Assembly: GCA_035458585.1 (NCBI GenBank)
Contig: DATHZN010000044.1
Span: forward strand, 7,820 to 71,819
DNA from: Marinobacterium_E sp035458585
GTDB lineage: Bacteria; Pseudomonadota; Gammaproteobacteria; Pseudomonadales; Balneatricaceae
Reading direction: 5' to 3'
DNA: 64,000 nt
The translations under genes and the position numbers were made by a program. How positions within the stretch are numbered: the stretch's first letter is position 1; each line of letters opens with the position of its first letter. Below are positions 34,082 through 43,648 of the stretch, piece by piece. The notes below the pieces were generated by a model that made no database searches, had not been told where the DNA came from, and worked only from the letters and a program-made list of their open reading frames with translations.

Positions 34082-37000
34082 ATGTCTGCCACCGCTGCGC
34101 ATCCAAGTTTTGATCATCTGCGTTCACAAACGATCGCCTCACTCGATATCGAGGTGTCTGAGTACGAACACCGCGTAACCGGTGCCAAGCATTTTCATAT
34201 TAGCAGCGACTACGACGAGAACGTTTTTTTGGTGGCACTGCGAACCATGCCTGAGGATTCATCGGGCGTTGCTCATATTCTGGAGCACACCGCACTTTGC
34301 GGTAGCGAGCGCTATCCTGTGCGCGACCCCTTCTTCATGATGACACGGCGCTCGCTTAACACCTTTATGAATGCTTTTACCAGCAGCGACTGGACGGCCT
34401 ATCCCTTCGCGAGCCAGAACCAGAAAGATTTCTATAATTTGCTGGATGTGTATCTCGATGCTGTCTTTTTTCCGCGCCTCGACCCACTCGACTTTGCTCA
34501 GGAAGGGCACCGTATCGAATTTGAAGAGGCAGACAATAGCGACTCTGCTCTTGTTTACAAAGGCGTTGTCTACAACGAGATGAAAGGGGCAATGAGTGCC
34601 ACCACCTCGGTTCTATGGCAGACATTAACCAAGTACCTCTTTCCGACGACTACCTATCACCACAACTCCGGTGGTGAACCGATGCAGATTCCAGACCTGA
34701 GCTATGAGCAGTTGGTAGAGTTCCATCGTACTCACTACCATCCATCGAACGCTATATTCATGACTTTTGGTAACCAGCCGGTCAGTGAGTTGCAGTCGCG
34801 CTTCGATGCTCAGGCGCTGGGTCGATTCGAGCGCTCTGATATCGAATTGAGTGTGCCGGACGAGCAACGTTACTTTGCCCCCGTTGCGATTGAGGAGGCG
34901 TACCCGCTGGATGAAGAGAGTCTGGAAGGGAAGACACATCATGTGATGGGCTGGCTACTGCCACGTTCAATCGACCTCGAAGCGGAGCTTAAAGCTCAGC
35001 TGTTATCGCGGGTTCTTTTAGATAACTCCAGTTCGCCACTGCGCGCAGCGCTGGAGTCAACAGATCTGGGCGCAGCACCCTCACCCCTGTGTGGCATTGA
35101 AGACTCTAACCGTGAAATGAGCTTCATGTGTGGAATTGAAGGTAGTGACCCTGACAAGGCTCAAGCGTTCGAAACCCTGGTGCTTGAAACGCTTCAAAGT
35201 GTTGTTGAGAAGGGTGTAGATCAATCGATGGTGGCAGCACAACTGCACCAGCTTGAGTTGCAGCAGCGCGAGATCACTGGTGACCACTACCCCTTTGGTA
35301 TGTCGCTCATTTTGGCATCGCTGTCGAATGCTATCCACCGGGGTGACGCGATCGCCAGTCTTAATATCGACGCGGTCCTTGAGCAGATGCGTCAGGATAT
35401 TGAGGATCCAAACTATATTCCCGCGCTGGTGCAAGAGTGGCTTCTCGACAATGCCCACCGAGTTCGCCTGACACTGCGGCCCGATGCGCAGATGTCGGCG
35501 CGCAAAGATCAGGCAGTGGCAGATCGTCTGGCGGCGATAAAAGCAAGCTTGACCAGCGCGTCAAAACAGAAAGTAATTGAGCAGGCGCAGGCGCTTGAGG
35601 CTCGTCAGGCTCAGCAAGATGATCCGGATCTGCTGCCGAAGGTGACCTTGGCTGATGTTGCTCCTACTATCAGTTTCCCTTCTGGAGAACAGTTGAGTGA
35701 TGTGCCAGAGATGCACTGGTATGAAGCAGGCACTAACGGTTTGGTTTATCAACAGATCATTGTCGATCTGCCTGAGTTGAGTGAGCGTGAGCAGTTTATT
35801 TTTCCGCTCTATACAAACTGTCTCTCCGAACTTGGCTCTGGCGGCCGCACTTACAAAGAGCATCAGGCGCTTGAGAGCGCTATCACAGGTGGCGTGAGTG
35901 CCTATTTGAGCGCAAGAGGTCAGGTCGAAGACGCCTCTCACCTCCACAGCGTACTGATCTTGTCGGGTAAAGCACTTGCACCCAACCAAGCGCCAATGTC
36001 AGCGCTGATGGTTGATATGCTTGTATCCCCAAGTTTTGACGAATTCTCCCGTATGCGCGAGCTGGTTGCACAGTCGCTCTCTCGTAAAGAGCAGAGTGTC
36101 TCGGCCCAGGGACACATGTTGGCGATGCAGGCGGCCAGTGCGGCGCTGGCAGCGGGCGCTTCGTTGTCGAATCACTCACGTGGACTGGAGTCAATCGCCC
36201 GGCTTCGTGAATTGAAAGCGGCGATCGCAGAGGACGCGGGAGTTGAGGCGTTTGCCGCTGAGCTGAAAGCGATCCACGCTAAGGTGATGCGTATGCCCAG
36301 AAAGGCGTTGATCGTCGGTGAGGAGGAGCATAAAGAGGGCTACAGAACGAGCCTGGCATCAGAGATGGTGCGACTCGGTAGTAGCGAATCATTATCCGGC
36401 TTCACCGGACAGCTCTACAACTCACCTGCGTCGCAAGTTTGGGTGGCCAACACACAGATAAGCTTCTGTGCCAAAGTATTCCCAACCGTGCCGGTTGGGC
36501 ACGCTGACGCGGCACCGCTGACAGTACTCGGTGAGCTGTTGCGTAACGGTTTCCTGCATCGCGCAGTGCGTGAAAAGGGCGGAGCCTATGGCGGAGGGGC
36601 AAGCCAGGATTCGGGTGATGCGATTTTTCGCTTCTACTCGTACAGAGATCCGCGGACACTCGAAACACTACAAGACTTTGATAACTCCTTGCAGTGGATC
36701 GCAGAGGGTGGCGCTAATGCAGCACAGTTGGAAGAGGCAATACTCGGCGTTGTGAGTTCTATCGACAAACCGGGCTCTCCTGCAGGCGAGGCCAAAGCAA
36801 CCTATCTCAATAGCCTGTTCGGACGAACGCCGGAACAGCGTGAGGGGTTCCGCCGTGCTATTCTGCAGGTTAGTCTCGATGACCTGCAGCGTGTGGTTGA
36901 GACCTACCTGAGTGATAGTAGTCGTGCGCGTGTGGCCATCGTGACTCATGCCAAGGCAGCCCAATCACTACCGCCTGAGTTCACACGCTTCAAGGTCTGA
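34082..37000 (+). CDS. M16C zinc metalloprotease (presequence-protease-like)
   Basis: A 972-residue peptidase of the PreP/Cym1 branch. The inverted zinc motif HxxEH is in AHILEHTALCGSERYP (residues about 65-69), with the further Glu in KGVVYNEMKGAMS (near residue 170). Four M16-type domains in two halves, joined by a long hinge around residue 490-530, fit the family length of about 970. No export signal is visible, so it is probably cytoplasmic and degrades peptides inside a closed chamber. Single gene with a promoter in the 280-bp gap to yccA; the DMT gene follows within 6 bp. Confidence 0.93.
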   Translation: MSATAAHPSFDHLRSQTIASLDIEVSEYEHRVTGAKHFHISSDYDENVFLVALRTMPEDSSGVAHILEHTALCGSERYPVRDPFFMMTRRSLNTFMNAFTSSDWTAYPFASQNQKDFYNLLDVYLDAVFFPRLDPLDFAQEGHRIEFEEADNSDSALVYKGVVYNEMKGAMSATTSVLWQTLTKYLFPTTTYHHNSGGEPMQIPDLSYEQLVEFHRTHYHPSNAIFMTFGNQPVSELQSRFDAQALGRFERSDIELSVPDEQRYFAPVAIEEAYPLDEESLEGKTHHVMGWLLPRSIDLEAELKAQLLSRVLLDNSSSPLRAALESTDLGAAPSPLCGIEDSNREMSFMCGIEGSDPDKAQAFETLVLETLQSVVEKGVDQSMVAAQLHQLELQQREITGDHYPFGMSLILASLSNAIHRGDAIASLNIDAVLEQMRQDIEDPNYIPALVQEWLLDNAHRVRLTLRPDAQMSARKDQAVADRLAAIKASLTSASKQKVIEQAQALEARQAQQDDPDLLPKVTLADVAPTISFPSGEQLSDVPEMHWYEAGTNGLVYQQIIVDLPELSEREQFIFPLYTNCLSELGSGGRTYKEHQALESAITGGVSAYLSARGQVEDASHLHSVLILSGKALAPNQAPMSALMVDMLVSPSFDEFSRMRELVAQSLSRKEQSVSAQGHMLAMQAASAALAAGASLSNHSRGLESIARLRELKAAIAEDAGVEAFAAELKAIHAKVMRMPRKALIVGEEEHKEGYRTSLASEMVRLGSSESLSGFTGQLYNSPASQVWVANTQISFCAKVFPTVPVGHADAAPLTVLGELLRNGFLHRAVREKGGAYGGGASQDSGDAIFRFYSYRDPRTLETLQDFDNSLQWIAEGGANAAQLEEAILGVVSSIDKPGSPAGEAKATYLNSLFGRTPEQREGFRRAILQVSLDDLQRVVETYLSDSSRARVAIVTHAKAAQSLPPEFTRFKV

Positions 37001-37005
37001 TTGGA

Positions 37006-37866
37006 TTGACTAACGCGCGAGTTGAACGCCCACTACTGGGCGTTTCGCTCATCATCATTGCCGAGGTCGTACTGGTATTCTCAGGGATACTCATTCGCGA
37101 GCTTGGCAGCGATATCAGTGTTCTGCAGCTCATATTCCTGCGCAACGCCATCGGTCTGGTCTACATGCTGCTGCTGGTGCGTCTCAGAGGCGGAATCAGT
37201 CTGCGTACTTCGCGCATACACCTGCACTTTCTACGGGCATCGGTAGGGGTTTCCGCCATGGCGTGTCTCTACTACGGCTGGACGCACCTACCGCTGGGCA
37301 CCGCTGCACTTCTCAAGCAGACCGCGCCGCTCTTTATGCCGATCTTGGGTCTCTGGCTGCTGCGTGAGTCGATTAATCCTGTGTTGCGCTGGAGTCTGCC
37401 TGTAGGTTTCTGCGGTATCGCACTGGTCCTGCAGCCGACTAACGCCGGCCTGCAACTGGCCGCAATAGTTGGTTTGGCAGGCGCGGTGCTGAGTGCTCTG
37501 GCAAAAATCTACATTCGAATGATGAAAGAGACCGAGCCCTCACGTCGAATTGTTTTCTACTTTGCGCTATTCGGCACTCTGATCAGTGCACCCTTTGCCC
37601 TGCCTCAATGGACGCCTTTGAATGGCTGGCAGTGGTCTGGAGTGGCCGCGATAGGTGCGCTTTCGACCCTTGCACAATTGGCGATGACGCGTGCCTACCA
37701 TAACGCCCCTGCCGGCTATTTAGGACCATTCACCTACAGTTCTGTCATCATCGCAACTCTGCTCGGCTGGTGGATATGGGATGAGTCTCTGCGAATGATC
37801 ACGCTGCTTGGTATGGCCTTTATCCTCGCGGGTGGTGTTATGACATTACGCGCCGGAGCCAAGTAG
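37006..37866 (+). CDS. DMT-superfamily (EamA) transporter
   Basis: A 286-residue membrane protein with about ten hydrophobic segments in two EamA repeats, typical of drug/metabolite exporters. The conserved first-repeat segment IRELGSDISVLQLIFLRNAIG is broken here to ISVLQLIFLRN, and the second repeat ends GYLGPFTYSSVIIATLLGW. The start is a TTG at 37006, 5 bp after the protease stop, so it is probably cotranscribed and translationally coupled. The cargo is unknown. Confidence 0.85.
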   Translation: MTNARVERPLLGVSLIIIAEVVLVFSGILIRELGSDISVLQLIFLRNAIGLVYMLLLVRLRGGISLRTSRIHLHFLRASVGVSAMACLYYGWTHLPLGTAALLKQTAPLFMPILGLWLLRESINPVLRWSLPVGFCGIALVLQPTNAGLQLAAIVGLAGAVLSALAKIYIRMMKETEPSRRIVFYFALFGTLISAPFALPQWTPLNGWQWSGVAAIGALSTLAQLAMTRAYHNAPAGYLGPFTYSSVIIATLLGWWIWDESLRMITLLGMAFILAGGVMTLRAGAK

Positions 37867-37971
37867 AGTCAGGTTGCAAAGACTAGCCTCAAATTCTGCT
37901 CATCTATTGTTCATTATTTTTCACACTTAGACTTACAGATCTGCTGTAAAAGAATTTTTTCTTCTGTTACA

Positions 37972-38000
37972 TTGATCGGATTCATTAAAAATAGTTATAA
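37972..38000 (+). promoter_or_regulatory. Probable pntA promoter
   Basis: TTGATC (37972-37977) and TTATAA (37995-38000) are separated by 17 bp. The -10 overlaps the palindrome ATAAGCTTAT. The predicted transcript has a leader of about 105 nt before pntA. Confidence 0.5.
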
Positions 38001-38006
38001 GCTTAT
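37997..38006. promoter_or_regulatory. ATAAGCTTAT palindrome at the pntA promoter
   Basis: A perfect 10-bp palindrome that overlaps the predicted -10 of pntAB. The same ten bases occur just downstream of the predicted sdhC transcription start, and a 9/10 copy lies upstream of icd. If a protein binds here it would block the promoter. Confidence 0.4.
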
Positions 38007-38113
38007 TTGGCTTTTTCTGATATATGCAGCGAAAGTCTTAGGTTATAACGCGACCAGATTTGGCTTAACCGCGCGCAATGCCGCCGGTTATCCAACGATA
38101 AGAGGCAAGATCG

Positions 38114-39679
38114 ATGAGAATCGGTGTACCAAAAGAGAATGAAGAGGGCGAAAAGCGTGTCGCCCTTACGCCAGACGTCGCTGTAAAAATGCAACAGCTG
38201 GGGTTTACTCTCGCGATAGAGAGTGGAGCCGGCGCCGAAGCGAGTTACTCCGATGAGGAGTACGCGAAGGTCGGTGTAGAGATCGTCAATGATCCGAAAG
38301 AGTTGTGGACAAGCTCAGATATTATTCTGAAGGTCCGTCCGCCAAATGCGCACCCTGAGCTGGGCATTAATAGCATTGAGCTGATGAAAAAAGATCAGAC
38401 GATCATCAGCTTTCTCTATCCCGCAATGAACCCTGAGATGCTTCAGCAGATGGCCGAGCAGGGTATTAATGCGCTTGCAATGGATTCCGTGCCGCGGATA
38501 TCTCGGGCGCAAAAGATGGATGCGCTGTCGTCAATGGCGAACATCGCAGGTTATCGTGCCGTGGTTGAGGCGGCACAGCACTTTGGTCGGTTCTTCACCG
38601 GTCAGATCACCGCTGCAGGTCGGATACAACCCGCGAAAGTGCTTGTTATAGGCGCCGGTGTGGCCGGTCTGGCTGCCATTGGTGCAGCCAAAGGTATGGG
38701 TGCAATTGTGCGCGCATTCGATACCCGTCCTGAGGTCAAAGAGCAGGTCGAGTCGATGGACGCAGAGTTCCTGATGCTCGATTTTCCGGATGCTGAAGAT
38801 GGCAGTGGTGCTGGTGGTTATGCCAAAACCATGAGTCCGGAGTTTATCAAAGCTGAGATGGATCTGTTCGCCGCTCAGGCAGCGGAGGTGGATATCATCA
38901 TCACCACTGCACTGATACCGGGTAAGGAAGCCCCCGAACTGATTACGGAACGCATGGTGGCCAATATGAAGCCCGGTTCCGTTATCGTCGACCTTGCCGC
39001 TGAAGCGGGTGGTAACTGTAAACTTACCGAAGCGAACAAGGTCGTGAGCAAACATGGAGTCACGATCATAGGTTACACCAACCTTCCAAGCCGTTTGGCG
39101 GCGCAAGCATCGCAGCTCTACTCAACCAACCTGCTGAATTTATTGACCGAACTCTGCCCCGAGAAGGGGGGCGAGATCGATATCAATATGGAGGATGAGG
39201 TGATTCGCGGTGCGACTGTGGTAAAACAGGGGAATATCACCTGGCCACCTCCGGCTCCGAGAATCTCTCTGGCACCCAAAGCAGATGTTGGCCTTAAGGC
39301 GAAACAGGCCCTTGAAAAGCCAGAAGCGAAACCGGCGCACCCGCTGGCCTTCCTTATTCCACTGCTGCTTGCGGGTGGCGCGTTGTTCGGTCTGGGCTCC
39401 GTAGCACCACCTGAATTCATCGGGCATCTGACGGTGTTTGTCTTGTCGTGCTTCATCGGTTACATGGTCATCTGGGGTGTCTCGCACTCTCTGCACACGC
39501 CGTTGATGTCGGTAACCAATGCTATCAGTTCGATCATCGTAATCGGTGCTGTGATACAGATTTCCAGCGATAACCTGGTTGTCTCGACCCTTGCGGGTTT
39601 GGCGGTTTTTATTACCAGTATCAATATCGTTGGTGGATTCGCGGTTACACAGCGCATGTTGCGCATGTTCCGTAAGTAA
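38114..39679 (+). CDS. pntA: NAD(P) transhydrogenase subunit alpha
   Basis: A 521-residue alpha subunit of the proton-translocating transhydrogenase. The NAD(H)-binding domain I covers about residues 1-380, with MRIGVPKENEEGEKRVALTP at the start and VLVIGAGVAGLAAIGAAKGMG as the Rossmann loop. About four membrane segments follow from residue 415. The enzyme uses the proton gradient to make NADPH from NADH in the inner membrane. It is the full-length, undivided form as in E. coli. pntB starts 20 bp later. Confidence 0.97.
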   Translation: MRIGVPKENEEGEKRVALTPDVAVKMQQLGFTLAIESGAGAEASYSDEEYAKVGVEIVNDPKELWTSSDIILKVRPPNAHPELGINSIELMKKDQTIISFLYPAMNPEMLQQMAEQGINALAMDSVPRISRAQKMDALSSMANIAGYRAVVEAAQHFGRFFTGQITAAGRIQPAKVLVIGAGVAGLAAIGAAKGMGAIVRAFDTRPEVKEQVESMDAEFLMLDFPDAEDGSGAGGYAKTMSPEFIKAEMDLFAAQAAEVDIIITTALIPGKEAPELITERMVANMKPGSVIVDLAAEAGGNCKLTEANKVVSKHGVTIIGYTNLPSRLAAQASQLYSTNLLNLLTELCPEKGGEIDINMEDEVIRGATVVKQGNITWPPPAPRISLAPKADVGLKAKQALEKPEAKPAHPLAFLIPLLLAGGALFGLGSVAPPEFIGHLTVFVLSCFIGYMVIWGVSHSLHTPLMSVTNAISSIIVIGAVIQISSDNLVVSTLAGLAVFITSINIVGGFAVTQRMLRMFRK

Positions 39680-39699
39680 GGGAGCTTAGGAGAATCATT

Positions 39700-41097
39700 A
39701 TGAATTCAGGAATCATCACAGCTTCCTACATCGCGGCCAGTGCCCTGTTTATCATGGCGCTCGGTGGCCTCGCTCACCAGGAGTCAGCACGTCGCGGCAA
39801 CTTCTACGGCATGCTCGGTATGGGTATTGCCGTTGTAGTAACCATTATTGGATTCGTTGAGAACAACGAGTTTATGCTGGTTGGCGGTATTGTTGTCGGC
39901 GGTCTTATCGGTTACGTCCTCGCAAAACGAGTCGAGATGACTCAGATGCCCGAACTGGTGGCTATATTGCACAGCCTGGTAGGTCTTGCAGCAGTATTCG
40001 TAGGTTGGGCTAATGCGCTTGAACATGACACATCGATCGTCGGGATTGCGCTGTCTATCCACGCAGTTGAGACTTATTTGGGTATCCTGATTGGTGCTTT
40101 GACATTTTCTGGCTCAATCATGGCGTACCTAAAACTGAGTGGCAAAGTGGGCGGTAAGCCGCTGCAACTCCCTGGTCGGCATCTGTTCAATATCGCGCTG
40201 GGCGTTATTGCGTTCTACTTCATGCTGCAGTACATGGATACAGCGGCAACAGGTGGAGTGCTGGAACTTACCATCATGACCATTGTCGCTCTGATCTTCG
40301 GTATCCATATGGTTGCCGCAATTGGTGGTGCTGACATGCCAGTTGTTGTCTCCATGCTCAATAGCTATTCAGGCTGGGCGGCTGCGGCAATGGGCTTCAT
40401 GCTCGGTAATGACCTCCTCATTGTTGTTGGTGCGTTGGTGGGATCAAGTGGTGCCATCCTCTCTTACATCATGTGTAAGGCGATGAACCGCAAGTTCCTT
40501 AACGTCATCTTCGGCGGCATTGGACAGAAGAAATCTACTGCTGGGGCTGCAGGTCCCGCAGGTAGCGCAGAGGACATTCGTTCGGTGGAGTCTGATGAAG
40601 CTGCAGATATGCTTCTGAATGCGAAAGAGGTAATGATCTTGCCGGGCTACGGTATGGCAGTTGCGCAGGCACAGCATACAGTGTTTGAAATCACCAAAAA
40701 GCTACGCGACAAAGGTATTAATGTGCGCTTCGGCATCCATCCAGTCGCTGGGCGTATGCCAGGTCACATGAACGTGCTGCTGGCTGAAGCCAAGGTGCCC
40801 TATGACATCGTCTACGAAATGGAGGAGATCAACGAAGATTTCCCCAACGTGGATGTATCAATTGTTATTGGTGCAAATGACATTGTCAATCCTGCCGCTC
40901 AGGAGGTTCCCGACAGTCCTATCGCGGGTATGCCCGTACTGGAGCCCTGGAACGGCAAGCAGACGATTGTTATGAAGCGCTCCATGGGTACTGGATATGC
41001 TGGTGTAGATAACCCACTGTTCTACAAAGAGAACACACGTATGCTCTTTGGGGATGCGAAAGAGCGCCTTGATCAGATACTTAAAGTAATCAGCTAG
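39700..41097 (+). CDS. pntB: NAD(P) transhydrogenase subunit beta
   Basis: A 465-residue beta subunit. The first 260 residues form about nine membrane segments, and the C-terminal domain III binds NADP(H) with GYGMAVAQAQHTVFEITK, FGIHPVAGRMPGHMNVLLAEA and GANDIVNPAAQ. It forms the working transhydrogenase with PntA. A ribosome-binding site (AGGAG) precedes the ATG. A strong terminator follows, so pntAB is a two-gene operon. Confidence 0.98.
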   Translation: MNSGIITASYIAASALFIMALGGLAHQESARRGNFYGMLGMGIAVVVTIIGFVENNEFMLVGGIVVGGLIGYVLAKRVEMTQMPELVAILHSLVGLAAVFVGWANALEHDTSIVGIALSIHAVETYLGILIGALTFSGSIMAYLKLSGKVGGKPLQLPGRHLFNIALGVIAFYFMLQYMDTAATGGVLELTIMTIVALIFGIHMVAAIGGADMPVVVSMLNSYSGWAAAAMGFMLGNDLLIVVGALVGSSGAILSYIMCKAMNRKFLNVIFGGIGQKKSTAGAAGPAGSAEDIRSVESDEAADMLLNAKEVMILPGYGMAVAQAQHTVFEITKKLRDKGINVRFGIHPVAGRMPGHMNVLLAEAKVPYDIVYEMEEINEDFPNVDVSIVIGANDIVNPAAQEVPDSPIAGMPVLEPWNGKQTIVMKRSMGTGYAGVDNPLFYKENTRMLFGDAKERLDQILKVIS

Positions 41098-41115
41098 ACC
41101 AATCGCCGTGTCAAC

Positions 41116-41148
41116 AAACCCCGCGTTCCATTGGACCCGGGGTTTTTT
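41116..41148 (+). terminator. Intrinsic terminator after pntB
   Basis: AAACCCCG pairs with CGGGGTTT (8 bp) over a 14-nt loop and runs into TTTTTT on the plus strand. It lies 19 bp after the pntB stop. Confidence 0.88.
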
Positions 41149-41172
41149 CATTCACCCGTCAAGCCTGAGCGC

Positions 41173-43284
41173 TCAGGTGTTTGGAAAATGGCGACGCCCT
41201 GCAGTAAAAACAGACATCCGCTGCTCTGCTTTGTGGGATTCGAGCCACATCTCAAACGCTCTGGCGGGCATCGGCTTGCTGAGCAGATAGCCTTGCACAC
41301 TATCGCAGCCAATCGCGTAGAGAGAGTCAGCAATCAAGGGTTTCTCAACCCCCTCTGCGATGGTGGCCAGTTTTAGCGATCGCGCCAGCAGTACGGTCGC
41401 TTGAACGACGGCGCGATTACCTTTATTGGTGAAGTAGTCTGCAATAAAGGACTGATCAATTTTGAGTTTCTGCACCGGTAGTTGTGACAGATAGGAGAGA
41501 TTGGAGTAACCGGTGCCGAAATCATCAATTGCCAGTTTTATATCGCGTTGGCGCAGCCGCTCAAGCAGTACAATTAACTCGTCAGTGCGGTTCAGCAGGG
41601 TTGACTCGGTAAGCTCAATTTCCAGGTGTTGAGGTGGTAAGCCTGATTCGCTGAGGGCGTGGTCGATATCGGCCTCCACCGTGCCTGCATCAAAATGCTC
41701 AGCCGACAAATTGACTGCCAGAGTAAAGTCCTCCCATCCCTTTTCTAACCAGACCCTGCCCTGTCGACACACGTCGACCAGAATCCAGCGTGTCATCTGA
41801 ACAATGAGGCCAGACTCTTCTGCGATAGGAATAAACTCGTTTGGAGGCACCAGACCACGCGTTGGATGGTTCCACCGAATCAAACTTTCGGCTCCTGTAA
41901 CTCGCTTACTGCGAAGTTCCATCTGCGGCTGATAGTACATTTCGAACTCGTTGTTGATCAACGCTTGTCGCAGTTGCTCGCGCAGCCGCAGATTATTGTC
42001 ACGTTTTGCGCGCATAGCCGGCTCGAATAGCGAGTAGTGGAACGCCTTATTTTTTTGTGCCTCACTCAGCGCGATTTGAGCTTCCTGGAGCAGAGTCTGT
42101 GCGTTGATTTGTCGACTGTCGGTGTAACTCGCACCGATAGAGATCTGCAGGCGGCGTGAAAAGTCCTCCAGTTCAAAGGGTGACTCGAAGAGCAGCAGGG
42201 TCGATTCGGCGATCTGTTGTAAAGTCTCTGACGATTGTACTTCGGACAGAAGAATGGCGAATTTGCCACCGGGCATGCGGAAAAGCTCATGCTCGCAAAC
42301 CAGGCCAGATGCCAGTCTTTGACTCACCAAAACGAGAAGCTTATCGGCCAGTTGGTAGCCGAAAAGGTTGTTGAGTGATTTGAAGTCATCGACGCCTAGT
42401 TTAAGAACAGCGGGTTGGGTATTGGGCTGCTGGGTAAACATCTGATCTATGCGCAATATGCAGGCGTTGCGATCGGGGAGGCCGGTTATGCTGTCATGAT
42501 AGGCTAGAAATTCGAGCCGCTGGCGTTGATCTCGCTCAACACTCAGATCTTCAAAGACGGCATGTATCACCGGTTCTGCATTTACGCTGAGCAGCGTGGT
42601 AATCACTCTCAGCCAAACGGGGGACCGGTCAAGTCGCAGCGACTCCCACTCGAAGCGATGTGTGCCTTGTGTCATCGTTACCGAGATAGCTTCACCAGCT
42701 AATCCTGCACTCGTTTGGCCCGAGGGTTGAGATGGAGGCGACAAATCTAATAGCGACAGACCCAGAAGATCTTGTGGGCGCTGCGCACCAAAAAGCGTTG
42801 CACAGGCTCGATTAGCGTCGGAGATCTTACCCCCGGTGATCAGCAGCGACGCGAGTGTAGTATCTTCAAAGAGTCTGCGAAAACGCTCTTCGCTTGCAAC
42901 TAACCTCAGTGAGGATTGCTCACAGGCTCGCTTCAGGCGATTTGGCTCAGTTACATACAGCAGGGTAGTCGCTAGCGCACCTAATTGGTTGAGATGGATC
43001 GCCGCGTTAGCGGTTGGATAAGGACGGGTATCAGGCAGCAGCAGTTGGACAACAGGCGGAAAGTTGCTCTGGTGTGCCTCCAGCCAGTTATCAAGGCTGG
43101 ATGCAGAGGCAGGCTCGCAATAGAGTAAGATGACATCGGCTGTTGGGGTATGTGCGACGATCTCAGGGTTGGATTCCCGCCAGTTGAAGGTCAAGCCGGC
43201 ATCGCAGAGCGCTTGCCGAATTCGATCGGCTTGGTTGCTCCTCTCCTGAGTGCAGAAAAGAATTGTGATGGCTTCCTTGTCCAT
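41173..43284 (-). CDS. PAS-GGDEF-EAL protein, likely c-di-GMP phosphodiesterase
   Basis: A protein of about 703 residues. An N-terminal receiver-like segment (about 1-125) is followed by PAS (about 130-255, TTLASLLITGGKISDANRA), a GGDEF-like domain (about 265-430) and an EAL domain (about 445-690). In the GGDEF domain the signature is replaced by RMPGGKFAILL, so cyclase activity is unlikely. The EAL domain keeps ESLIRWNHP, ELTESTLLN, IDDFGTGYSNLSYL, LKIDQSF, AEGVE and VQGYLLSKPM, so it should hydrolyse c-di-GMP. The start at 43284 (MDKEAITILF) is more likely than 43299. The gene is alone and not near the PilZ genes. Confidence 0.92.
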   Translation of the reverse strand: MDKEAITILFCTQERSNQADRIRQALCDAGLTFNWRESNPEIVAHTPTADVILLYCEPASASSLDNWLEAHQSNFPPVVQLLLPDTRPYPTANAAIHLNQLGALATTLLYVTEPNRLKRACEQSSLRLVASEERFRRLFEDTTLASLLITGGKISDANRACATLFGAQRPQDLLGLSLLDLSPPSQPSGQTSAGLAGEAISVTMTQGTHRFEWESLRLDRSPVWLRVITTLLSVNAEPVIHAVFEDLSVERDQRQRLEFLAYHDSITGLPDRNACILRIDQMFTQQPNTQPAVLKLGVDDFKSLNNLFGYQLADKLLVLVSQRLASGLVCEHELFRMPGGKFAILLSEVQSSETLQQIAESTLLLFESPFELEDFSRRLQISIGASYTDSRQINAQTLLQEAQIALSEAQKNKAFHYSLFEPAMRAKRDNNLRLREQLRQALINNEFEMYYQPQMELRSKRVTGAESLIRWNHPTRGLVPPNEFIPIAEESGLIVQMTRWILVDVCRQGRVWLEKGWEDFTLAVNLSAEHFDAGTVEADIDHALSESGLPPQHLEIELTESTLLNRTDELIVLLERLRQRDIKLAIDDFGTGYSNLSYLSQLPVQKLKIDQSFIADYFTNKGNRAVVQATVLLARSLKLATIAEGVEKPLIADSLYAIGCDSVQGYLLSKPMPARAFEMWLESHKAEQRMSVFTAGRRHFPNT

Positions 43285-43299
43285 TCGCTCTCCGAGCAT

Positions 43300-43648
43300 A
43301 CTTTAGGTAATTTAAGCATAGTTCAGTATGGGGGCTGGCAGAGCTGAAAAGCCTGCCCAAGTGCTGTTTTGTGCGCCTGTAAACTCGATTATTTGAGGAA
43401 AATTGATCCCTCATTGTTACTCTTTTGTTGAAAGGGACACTCGGAGTGATTGATCACTCGCTACACTCGGGCTTGGTCTAGGTTATCAACAGAGATGGAG
43501 TGTCAGCGTGAATAATGTGCGAGGCAAGATGGGGCAACTAATGGCCACTGGTCTCCTTGCCGACGATCCCTCATGTTAAAAATTTTTGTAGTGGTTTGAT
43601 CAAACTCGCGATATACCTACGCACAGATCAAAGAAAGGAAGTCCCGCG
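43300..43648. promoter_or_regulatory. Divergent gap with two palindromes
   Basis: This 349-bp stretch between the EAL gene and the peptidase gene has no gene. Two palindromes stand out: GAGTGAT-TG-ATCACTC (43444-43459) and the perfect 12-mer GTTTGATCAAAC (43594-43605), the latter 44 bp before the peptidase start. Either could be an operator for one of the divergent promoters. No known binding motif was recognised. Confidence 0.4.

Noticed and set aside
38531..39106. A 191-codon frame on the minus strand inside pntA
   Set aside because: It lies wholly within pntA, has no ribosome-binding site and no family resemblance.
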